From positions 1 to 38,601 of the forward strand of contig NZ_OBDY01000052.1 in NCBI RefSeq assembly GCF_900215205.1: DNA of 38,601 bases, in the 5' to 3' direction. Source of the stretch: Paractinoplanes atraurantiacus. GTDB lineage: Bacteria; Actinomycetota; Actinomycetes; Mycobacteriales; Micromonosporaceae. The notes beneath the pieces were generated by a model. The model saw nothing but the letters and a program-made list of their open reading frames with translations. It ran no database searches and was not told the DNA's origin. This document shows, in pieces, positions 32,419 through 38,601 of this stretch; the stretch's first letter is position 1; each line of letters begins with the position of its first letter. The position numbers and the translations under genes are program-made.

Positions 32419-33911
32419 GAAGGCTCTTGGCCTCGCTCGCGGCGGTGACCGCGCTGAGCGTGGTGGCGGCTTGCGGCTCTTCGGGCGGCGACTCGTCGTC
32501 CTCGACCCCCACAAATGCCACGATTCAGGTCGGCTCGGTCTATGAGCCGCAGAACCTGGACAACACGGCCGGCGGCGGCCAGGGCGTCACCGAGGCGCTC
32601 AACGGCAACGTCTACGAAGGGCTCTACAAGCTCACCGACGACGGCAAGGTCGAGCCGCTGCTGGCCAAGAGCGAGAAGGTCAGCGACGACGGCCTGACCT
32701 ACACGTTCACCCTTCAGCCGAACGTCAAGTTCCAGTCCGGCAAGGCCCTGACCTCGGCCGACGTCAAGGCGAGCATCGAGCGGGTCACCGCCGAGAACTC
32801 GAAGTCGGCCCGCAAGAGCAACCTCGAGGTCGTCAAGAGCATCGCCACCCCGGACGACTCGACCGTGGTGGTCACGCTCTCCAAGCGGTCCATCTCGTTC
32901 GTCTACAACCTCAGCTACGTCTGGATCGTCAACTCCCAGGCGACTGATCTGACGACGAAGGCGGACGGCACCGGGCCGTACAAGCTGGGTGAATGGAAGC
33001 GCGGCTCGACGCTCACCTTGACCAAGTTCGACGGCTACTGGGGTACGCCCGCGAAGAACGCCGGTGTGGTCTTCCACTACTACACGGACGCCACGGCGCT
33101 GAACAACGCGCTGTTGACGAACGCCGTGGACGTCGTCACCAGCGAGCAGAGCCCGGACGCGCTGGCCCAGTTCAAGAACAACACCTCGTACAAGGTGAAC
33201 GACGGCAAGTCGACGACCAAGCTGCTGCTGGCCTTCAACGACAAGGTCGCGCCGTTCAACAAGGTCGAGGTACGCCAGGCGATCACCCAGGCGATCGACA
33301 AGAAGAAACTGCTCAACAGCATCTGGGGCGAGTACGGCACGGTGATCGGCTCCATGGTCCCGCCCACCGACCCGTGGTACGAGGATCTGACCTCGGTCAA
33401 CGCGTACGACGTGAACGCGGCCAAGGCCAAGCTGACCGCGGCCGGCTTCCCGAACGGCTTCACCTTCACCCTGGACACGCCGAACTACGACCCGCACCCG
33501 ACCGCGGCGACCTTCATCAAGTCGGAGCTCGCGAAGGTCGGCGTCACGGTGAACATCAACACGATCACGGCCGACCAGTGGTACACGAAGGTGTACCAGA
33601 AGCGTGACTTCCAGGCGACGATGCAGGAGCACGTCAACGATCGGGACGTGGTCTGGTACGGCGACCCCACCTTCTACTGGGGCTACGACAACAAGCAGGT
33701 CACCAGCCTGGTCAACCAGGCCGAGCAGGCCAAGACGACCGACGAGCAGACCGCGCTGCTGAAGCAGGCCAACAAGCAGATCGCCACCGACGCGGCCAGC
33801 GACTGGCTCTACCTCTACCCGCAGATCGTGGTCGCCTCGTCGAAGCTGTCCGGATATCCCCTCAACGGCCTGAACGCTCAGTTCCCGGCGTACGACATCG
33901 TCAAGAGCTGA
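32415..33911 (+). CDS. ABC transporter substrate-binding lipoprotein, peptide/nickel (SBP_bac_5) family
   Basis: A 498-residue lipoprotein: signal MRRLLASLAAVTALSVVAAC with lipobox VAAC and a Ser/Gly linker. The family-5 binding fold follows (EALNGNVYEGLYKLTDDGKV, then LTYTFTLQPNVKFQSGKALT, then VRQAITQAIDKKKLLNSIWG and onward). The ligand, a peptide or other small cation or oligomer, cannot be told. It is the extracytoplasmic receptor for the permeases and ATPases encoded next. ATG 32415 is in the stop of the DUF1684 gene, and its own TGA overlaps the next ATG by one base. Confidence 0.94.
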   Translation: MRRLLASLAAVTALSVVAACGSSGGDSSSSTPTNATIQVGSVYEPQNLDNTAGGGQGVTEALNGNVYEGLYKLTDDGKVEPLLAKSEKVSDDGLTYTFTLQPNVKFQSGKALTSADVKASIERVTAENSKSARKSNLEVVKSIATPDDSTVVVTLSKRSISFVYNLSYVWIVNSQATDLTTKADGTGPYKLGEWKRGSTLTLTKFDGYWGTPAKNAGVVFHYYTDATALNNALLTNAVDVVTSEQSPDALAQFKNNTSYKVNDGKSTTKLLLAFNDKVAPFNKVEVRQAITQAIDKKKLLNSIWGEYGTVIGSMVPPTDPWYEDLTSVNAYDVNAAKAKLTAAGFPNGFTFTLDTPNYDPHPTAATFIKSELAKVGVTVNINTITADQWYTKVYQKRDFQATMQEHVNDRDVVWYGDPTFYWGYDNKQVTSLVNQAEQAKTTDEQTALLKQANKQIATDAASDWLYLYPQIVVASSKLSGYPLNGLNAQFPAYDIVKS

Positions 33912-34867
33912 TGACCCGCTACCTGCTGCGAAGGGCAGCGATCCTGCTGGGATCGCTGTTCCTCGCCGCGGTGGCGCTGTTCGTGCTGCTGCGGCTCCTG
34001 CCCGGCGACCCCGCCAACGCCCTGCTGCCGGTGGGCGCGACCCCCGAGCAGATCGAGGCCGCCCGGCGGGAGCTGGGCACGAACGAGCCGCTGCTCACCC
34101 AGTTCCTCACCTGGCTCGGCGACCTGTTCTCGGGCGACCTCGGCACCTCGCTGATCAGCAAGCTGCCGGTGGCGCCGGAGATCGCGGCCCGGCTGCCGGT
34201 CACGGTGCCGCTGACCCTGGCCGCGTTCGTGCTCGCGGTCGCGGTGGCGGTGCCGGTGGGCACGCTGGCCGCGGTCCGGGCCGATCGGTGGTACGGCGTG
34301 GTGCTGAACGCGGTGGCCCAGTTCGGCATCGCGGTCCCCGCCTTCTGGGTGGGACTGCTGCTGGTCACCGTGTTCGCGTTGAAGCTGCAGGTGCTTCCGG
34401 CCGGCGGCTTCCCGCCCGACGGCTGGGCCGACTTCCCGGCGGCGGCCGAATCGCTGGTCCTGCCGGTCGTGACGGTCGCGCTGGTCATGTCGGCCTCCCT
34501 CATCCGGTACGTCCGGGCGTCGGTCCTCGAGGTCAAGGGCGCCGATTACCTTCGTACGGCCCGGTCGCTCGGCTCCTCCCCCGCGCGTGCCCTGTGGCGG
34601 CACGGGCTGCGCAACGCGGCCGTGCCGGTCATCGCGGTGCTCGCCATGGAACTGGCGACGACGTTCCTGGGCGCGGTGGTCGTGGAGAGCGTGTTCGCGC
34701 TGCCCGGCCTGGGCGGCCTGCTGGTCAAGGCCATCGGCGAGCACGACTTCCCGGTCATCCAGGGCGTGATGCTGGTCAGCACCGCGGCCGTGCTGGTGGT
34801 CGGCTTCCTCGGCGACGTGTCGCAGCGCCTGGTCGACCCCCGCCTGCTGCATCGGAGCGCCTCGTGA
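33911..34867 (+). CDS. ABC importer permease, DppB/OppB type
   Basis: A 318-residue membrane protein with six hydrophobic segments. The start MTRYLLRRAAILLGSLFLAA and LLRLLPGDPANALLPVGATP are typical of DppB, as is the EAA-like loop VKGADYLRTARSLGSSPARA and the end GVMLVSTAAVLVVGFLGDVS. It pairs with the DppC-type permease directly after, whose GTG overlaps its stop as GTGA. Confidence 0.94.
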   Translation: MTRYLLRRAAILLGSLFLAAVALFVLLRLLPGDPANALLPVGATPEQIEAARRELGTNEPLLTQFLTWLGDLFSGDLGTSLISKLPVAPEIAARLPVTVPLTLAAFVLAVAVAVPVGTLAAVRADRWYGVVLNAVAQFGIAVPAFWVGLLLVTVFALKLQVLPAGGFPPDGWADFPAAAESLVLPVVTVALVMSASLIRYVRASVLEVKGADYLRTARSLGSSPARALWRHGLRNAAVPVIAVLAMELATTFLGAVVVESVFALPGLGGLLVKAIGEHDFPVIQGVMLVSTAAVLVVGFLGDVSQRLVDPRLLHRSAS

Positions 34868-35826
34868 GCCGTCGCCGTTCCCTTCACCTGGTCATCGGGC
34901 TCGCGCTGGTGCTCATCGTCGCCGGTGCGGTGCTCATCTCGTACGTCTGGCTGCCCTACGCCCCGGACGACACCTCGGGCGGTCGCCTGACCCCGCCCAG
35001 CGGCGACCATCTGCTGGGCACGGACAAGCTCGGCCGGGACCTGTTCACCCAGCTGCTGATCGGCGGCCGCATCGCGATCGGCACGGCGCTGGGCGCGGTC
35101 GCGGTCGGCGGCGTGCTCGGGGTGAGCGCCGGGCTCCTCGCCGGTTTCGCCCAGCGCTGGCTCGACGACGCCTTCGCGGTGGTGCTGGACATCCTGATCG
35201 CGTTCCCGACCCTGCTGCTGGCGATGCTGATCGTGGCCGGGACGGGCGCCTCGCTGGGCACGGCGATCCTGGCCATCGGCCTGGCCATGGCCGCGATCGT
35301 GGCCCGGCTGGTGCGGGTGCTGGTGAAGCAGGTGCTGGCCCGCGACTACATCACCGCGGCCCGGATCGCCGGTGTGTCATGGCCGCGGATCGTGGCCGGG
35401 CACATCCTGCCCAACATCGGCCCGGTCGTGATGGTGAACCTGGCGTTGCAGGCCGGCCTGGCCGTCCTGGCCGAGGCGAGCCTGTCGTATCTGGGCCTGG
35501 GCACGCCGCCGCCGAACGCCTCCTGGGGCCGCATGCTGTACGAGGCCCAGGCCACCGTGCTGACCTCGCCGGTGGCGGCGCTGGCGCCCGGCATCGCCCT
35601 GGTGGTGCTGGTGGTCGGCATGAACCTGACCGCCGACGGCCTGCGCGACCTGACCGACCCGGCCCGCCGCCGGGGCCGCGCCGCCGCACCCGCGGACACC
35701 CCGGATCCCTTCGACCTGGCCGACTACACGACGGTCGTCGATCCGGCCCTCACCGCCGCTTCAGCCGACGGCTCCGATTCCGCTCCTGCCGACGGCTCCG
35801 ACTCTGTTCGCCGGGGGCTCCGATGA
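34864..35826 (+). CDS. ABC importer permease, DppC/OppC type
   Basis: A 320-residue membrane protein. HLLGTDKLGRDLFTQLLIGG is the DppC signature, and the EAA loop is LARDYITAARIAGVSWPRIV, with LGLGTPPPNASWGRML following. The C-terminal tail of about 45 residues is disordered and contains a short near repeat (SADGSDSAPADGSDS). GTG 34864 lies within the stop of the DppB-type gene, and its stop overlaps the next ATG as ATGA. Confidence 0.94.
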   Translation: MSRRRSLHLVIGLALVLIVAGAVLISYVWLPYAPDDTSGGRLTPPSGDHLLGTDKLGRDLFTQLLIGGRIAIGTALGAVAVGGVLGVSAGLLAGFAQRWLDDAFAVVLDILIAFPTLLLAMLIVAGTGASLGTAILAIGLAMAAIVARLVRVLVKQVLARDYITAARIAGVSWPRIVAGHILPNIGPVVMVNLALQAGLAVLAEASLSYLGLGTPPPNASWGRMLYEAQATVLTSPVAALAPGIALVVLVVGMNLTADGLRDLTDPARRRGRAAAPADTPDPFDLADYTTVVDPALTAASADGSDSAPADGSDSVRRGLR

Positions 35827-36620
35827 GTCTGCTCACCGTTTCCGGGCTGACCGTTCGCAGCGGCGGCACGACGCTCGTCGACGACATCTCCTTCACCGTG
35901 GCCCAGGGCGACCGGGTCGGCCTGATCGGCGAGTCCGGGTCGGGCAAATCCCTGACGGCCCTCGCGGTCACCGGCTTGCTTCCGCCGGGCCTGACGGCGA
36001 CCGGAGAGGTACGCCTCGACGGGGTCGACATGATCGGGGGGACCGAGCGGCAGCGCACGGCGGTGCGCGGCCCGGTGGCGGCGATCGTCTTCCAGGAGCC
36101 GCTCACCGCGTTGAACCCGCTCATGCGGGCCGGCCGGCAGATCGCCGAGCCGCTGCGCCGCGTCCGGGGCCTGCGCGGCCCGGTGCTGCGTGAAGCGGTC
36201 CACGGCGCGCTGCGGGAGGTGCTCCTCGACGACACCGACCGGATCGCCCGCTCGTACCCGCATCAGCTCTCCGGCGGCCAGCGCCAGCGGGTGGCCATCG
36301 CGATGGCGCTCGCCTGCCGCCCGCGCCTGCTGATCGCCGACGAGCCGACCACCGCGCTCGACGTGACAGTGCAGGCCGAGATCCTCGACCTGCTCGACCG
36401 CCTGGCCACCGCCCACGGCACCGCACTGGTCTTCATCACCCACGACCTGCCGGTGGCGGCCCGGGTCATCCGCGACACCCACGTGATGCGCGGTGGCCGC
36501 ATCGTCGAGTCGGGCCCGATCTCCTCGCTGATCGCCGGCCCGGCACATCCCTACACCCGAACCCTCGTCGACAGCGCCCGCCGCTTCGACGCCGCCCTGG
36601 AGCGGACCGCCCGTGACTGA
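35823..36620 (+). CDS. ABC importer ATPase, DppD type
   Basis: A 265-residue ATPase: Walker A GESGSGKS at residues 36-43, Q-loop VFQEPLTALNPLMRAGRQ, signature LSGGQRQRVAIAMAL, Walker B LLIADEPTTALD and H-loop VFITHDL. It stops soon after AGPAHPYTRTLVDSA, so it lacks the ~60-residue C-terminal iron-sulfur extension found in many DppD proteins. It is translationally coupled at both ends, by ATGA upstream and by an eight-base overlap with the next gene. Confidence 0.93.
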   Translation: MSLLTVSGLTVRSGGTTLVDDISFTVAQGDRVGLIGESGSGKSLTALAVTGLLPPGLTATGEVRLDGVDMIGGTERQRTAVRGPVAAIVFQEPLTALNPLMRAGRQIAEPLRRVRGLRGPVLREAVHGALREVLLDDTDRIARSYPHQLSGGQRQRVAIAMALACRPRLLIADEPTTALDVTVQAEILDLLDRLATAHGTALVFITHDLPVAARVIRDTHVMRGGRIVESGPISSLIAGPAHPYTRTLVDSARRFDAALERTARD

Positions 36621-37545
36621 CTCGCCCCGCCCCGACGCCACGCGCCTGGCATCCCCCGCGGCCTCCGCCGACCCCGGCGCCGCACGCCCGGCATCCCCCG
36701 CGGCCTCCGCCGACCCCGGCGCCGCACGCCCGGCATCCCCCGCGGCCTCCACTGATCCCGGCGCCGCACGCCCGGCATCCCCCGCGGCTGGGGCCTCGTC
36801 CGGGGCGCCTCTGGTCGCGGCCGAGGGTGTCGGTTTCTCGTATCGCGGCGGCGCTCCCGCGCTGACCGACGTGTCGCTGGCCGTCGAGGCCGGCCGCAAC
36901 GTCGCTCTCGTGGGCGAGTCCGGCGCCGGCAAGAGCACGCTGCTGCGGCTGCTGCTCGGGCTGGCCACGCCGTCGACCGGCACCATCACGTTCGGCGGGC
37001 AGCCGCTGACGCGCGGGCGGCTGCGGGACTACCGGCGTTCCGTCCAGGCGGTCTTCCAGGACCCGTACTCCTCCCTGGACCCCCGCCACAAGATCGGCCG
37101 CATCGTGGCCGAGCCCCTGCGCGGACTGGGCCTGGGCGCCGACCCGGCCCGCGTGGCCGAGGCGCTGGACGCCGTCGGGCTGCCGGCCGACACGGCGAGC
37201 CGCTATCCGCACGAGTTCTCCGGCGGCCAGCGGCAGCGGATCGCCATCGCCCGGGCCATCGTCTGCCACCCGAAGGTCCTGCTGGCCGACGAGCCGGTGA
37301 GCGCCCTCGACCTGACCACCCGGGTCCGCATCGTCGACCTGCTGTCGTCGCTGTGCGCCGACCGCGACCTGACGATCCTGCTGGTCTCGCACGACCTCGG
37401 CGTCGTGGCCGAACTCTGCCAACACACGGCCGTGCTGGAGCGAGGGCGGCTGGTCGAACAGGGCGGGACGTCCCAAGTGCTGGGCGCCCCGTCCCATCCG
37501 TACACCCGAAGGCTCTTGTCCAGCGTGCCCCGGCTCCCGGGCTGA
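36613..37545 (+). CDS. ABC importer ATPase, DppF type, with repetitive N-terminal extension
   Basis: A 310-residue ATPase. The fold starts near residue 67 (PLVAAEGVGFSYRGGAPALT), with Walker A GESGAGKST at 101-109, the FQDPYSSLDPRHKIG loop, signature FSGGQRQRIAIARAI, Walker B VLLADEPVSALDL and LLVSHDL. It ends HPYTRRLLSSVPRLPG, as is normal. Residues 13-60 are three near-identical 14-residue Ala/Pro-rich units not seen in usual DppF proteins. GTG 36613 overlaps dppD by eight bases. An IS982 element begins three bases after the stop codon, so the operon's own terminator is absent. Confidence 0.93.
   Translation: MTDSPRPDATRLASPAASADPGAARPASPAASADPGAARPASPAASTDPGAARPASPAAGASSGAPLVAAEGVGFSYRGGAPALTDVSLAVEAGRNVALVGESGAGKSTLLRLLLGLATPSTGTITFGGQPLTRGRLRDYRRSVQAVFQDPYSSLDPRHKIGRIVAEPLRGLGLGADPARVAEALDAVGLPADTASRYPHEFSGGQRQRIAIARAIVCHPKVLLADEPVSALDLTTRVRIVDLLSSLCADRDLTILLVSHDLGVVAELCQHTAVLERGRLVEQGGTSQVLGAPSHPYTRRLLSSVPRLPG
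36649..36789 (+). repeat. 42-bp tandem repeat (3.3 copies) in the DppF-type gene
   Basis: Three successive 42-base units (36649-36690, 36691-36732, 36733-36774) encode ASPAASADPGAARP twice and then ASPAASTDPGAARP. A partial fourth copy (36775-36789) encodes ASPAA. The units are nearly identical at DNA level, so the array expanded recently and stayed in frame. Confidence 0.92.
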
Positions 37546-37548
37546 GTC

Positions 37549-37565
37549 CTAGACGAGTAATTCCT
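37549..37565 (+). repeat. Left terminal inverted repeat of the IS982-type element
   Basis: CTAGACGAGTAATTCCT, matching the right end at 16 of 17 positions; base 13 is T here and G in the other end. Confidence 0.85.
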
Positions 37566-37581
37566 AACGCCTTCTAGTCGC

Positions 37582-37640
37582 GTGTACATGCACAGGTGCA
37601 CTGCACACATGTCGTGTGCAGGTGACATGCATACGTGCAG
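37582..37640. repeat. Short palindromic TGCAC/GTGCA cluster in the IS leader
   Basis: Many copies of GTGCA, TGCAC, GTACATGC-like and CATACGTGC sequences lie between the left repeat and the transposase. They include the hairpin TGCACAC (37602-37608), ATGTC, GTGTGCA (37614-37620). This could be a transposase or host-factor binding zone, or regulate expression. Confidence 0.5.
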
Positions 37641-37658
37641 ATGTAGTCAGGCGTAAAG

Positions 37659-38576
37659 GTGAAGGGTGTTGATGATCCGTTTGTGACGACAGACCTCAAC
37701 ACCCTTCTGACCGCACTGTACGTGAAGATCGACGACTGGCTCGGGCGGCCACCTCGGGTCGGGCGCCCACCCAGGCTTTCCGACGCTGAACTGCTGACCG
37801 TGGCGGTGGCTCAGGCCCTGCTCGGGATCCGCTCGGAGGCCCGGTGGCTACGGTTCCTGCCACGGCATCTACCCGGCGCGTTCCCCTATCTGCCCGGGCA
37901 ATCGGGCTACAACAAGCGTTTGCGAGCGGCGCTGCCGTTGCTGAAACGAGCGATCCGGCTGATCGCCGCCGACACCGATCTGTGGCACGACGATGTGTGG
38001 GTCACCGACTCCACGCCGGTGGAATGCGGACGGTCCCGGCCGACCGTCAAACGCTCCGAGCTGGCCGGCTGGGCCGGCTACGGCTACTGCTCGTCACACT
38101 CGCGGTTCTTCTGGGGACTGCGCCTGCATCTGATCTGCACCCCGGCCGGGCTGCCGATCGCCTGGTCCCTGGCCACCGCCAAGACCGATGAGCGGCACGT
38201 CCTGGCCGCCGCTCTGGAGGAAGATCCACAGCTACTGACGTCGCGGGCCGGGCAGATCATCATCGCTGACAAGGGCTACGTGTCCGCCGAACTCGACCGG
38301 TGGCTGACCGAGCGTGGAATCCGGTTGCTGCGACCGTCTTACCGCAACCGCACCCCACACCCCGGTGAGCACCTGCTCAAACCCGTTCGTCAGCTGATCG
38401 AGTCAGTCAATGACACGCTCAAAGGCCAACTCGATCTGGAACTGCACGGCGGCCGCAGCATCGAAGGCGTCGGCGCCCGCGTCGCCCAACGCCTGCTCGC
38501 CATGACCGCCGCGATCTGGCACAACCGCACCACCGGACAACCCCTGACCAGGTCACTGATCGCCTACGACCACTAA
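37659..38576 (+). CDS. IS982-type DDE transposase
   Basis: A 305-residue DDE transposase. RLSDAELLTVAVAQALLGIR and LRFLPRHLPGAFPYLPGQSG are typical of the IS982 N-terminal region. The catalytic Asp are in WVTDSTPVECG and IIIADKGYVS, and Glu is in VRQLIESVNDTLKGQL. The gene is intact, so it is probably active. GTG 37659 is the longest start; GTG 37683 (VTTDLNTLL) is also possible. Confidence 0.92.
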   Translation: MKGVDDPFVTTDLNTLLTALYVKIDDWLGRPPRVGRPPRLSDAELLTVAVAQALLGIRSEARWLRFLPRHLPGAFPYLPGQSGYNKRLRAALPLLKRAIRLIAADTDLWHDDVWVTDSTPVECGRSRPTVKRSELAGWAGYGYCSSHSRFFWGLRLHLICTPAGLPIAWSLATAKTDERHVLAAALEEDPQLLTSRAGQIIIADKGYVSAELDRWLTERGIRLLRPSYRNRTPHPGEHLLKPVRQLIESVNDTLKGQLDLELHGGRSIEGVGARVAQRLLAMTAAIWHNRTTGQPLTRSLIAYDH

Positions 38577-38584
38577 TCCGAATA

Positions 38585-38601
38585 AGGACTTACTCGTCTA
38601 G
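38585..38601 (-). repeat. Right terminal inverted repeat of the IS982-type element
   Basis: AGGACTTACTCGTCTAG reads on the minus strand as CTAGACGAGTAAGTCCT, the partner of the left end. The window stops at its final base. Confidence 0.85.

Larger units (their letters stand above)
37549..38601 (+). mobile_element. IS982-type insertion sequence, complete
   Basis: The 1053-bp element is bounded by 17-base inverted ends: CTAGACGAGTAATTCCT at 37549-37565 and the complement of CTAGACGAGTAAGTCCT at 38585-38601 (16 of 17 match). It holds one transposase gene and a 93-bp leader rich in short repeats. The window ends on its last base, so the target duplication cannot be checked. It sits three bases after dppF. 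Confidence 0.9.

Overview
The window is high-GC DNA with strong GC bias at third codon positions, consistent with an actinobacterium. Several families point the same way: a GylR/IclR-controlled glycerol operon, a homologue of the mycothiol-dependent Rv2466c reductase, an F420-type luciferase-fold oxidoreductase, a DUF397 domain, MmyB-like XRE regulators, a snapalysin and an FprA-type ferredoxin reductase. A filamentous genus such as Actinoplanes or another member of the Micromonosporaceae is my best guess, but no marker here fixes the genus. The window starts inside the 3' end of an IS30-type transposase and stops on the last base of an IS982-type element's terminal repeat, so it is probably a contig or segment delimited by repeated insertion sequences.

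Layout. 1-180: IS30 right end. 485-1963: helical-repeat protein. 1975-4510 (minus): secreted M20 amidohydrolase, SDR and ICMT-like membrane methyltransferase. 4586-6693 (minus): a P-loop ATPase carrying a C-terminal DUF397 domain, stop-start coupled to a small NTF2-like gene. 6724-13154: glycerol locus, with a minus arm (IclR/GylR regulator and a first glycerol kinase) divergent from a plus arm glpF-glpK-glpD, so there are two glycerol kinases. 13151-15174: aldo/keto reductase divergent from an intact MmyB-type regulator, with a long palindrome between them. 15200-16499: small XRE regulator and a 55-codon ORF divergent from a stand-alone methionine aminopeptidase. 16479-17684: lipoprotein alpha/beta hydrolase. 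17707-19265: a second MmyB regulator, broken by an internal deletion, divergent from an SDR. 19344-19943: DsbA/Rv2466c-like protein. 19886-22937: GntR/TetR fusion regulator divergent from a two-gene ABC exporter (ATPase and FtsX-like permease), closed by a strong terminator. 22993-24286 (minus): ribosomal protein L31 type B and a second AKR. 24447-27421: two secreted proteases (snapalysin and a chymotrypsin-fold serine protease) flanking a membrane GAF-PAS sensor. 27500-31548: LLM oxidoreductase, DoxX-like protein with a truncated divergent HxlR regulator, an unknown 396-aa protein and iron-box-preceded fprA. 31741-37545: a six-gene, overlap-coupled operon of DUF1684 protein and a complete Dpp/Opp-type ABC importer. 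37549-38601: a complete IS982-type element.

How the genes work together. The glycerol genes form a full uptake, phosphorylation and oxidation route to dihydroxyacetone phosphate. Many other units are divergent regulator-enzyme pairs (MmyB/AKR, MmyB/SDR, XRE/MetAP, GntR-TetR/ABC, HxlR/DoxX), and two of these regulators are decayed. The most unusual items are the ATPase-DUF397 fusion coupled to an NTF2-like protein, the hairpin that buries the ribosome-binding site of the secreted serine protease, the XRE/small-ORF/MetAP module, and the long palindrome between AKR and MmyB genes. No tRNA, rRNA, CRISPR array or biosynthetic megagene is present.
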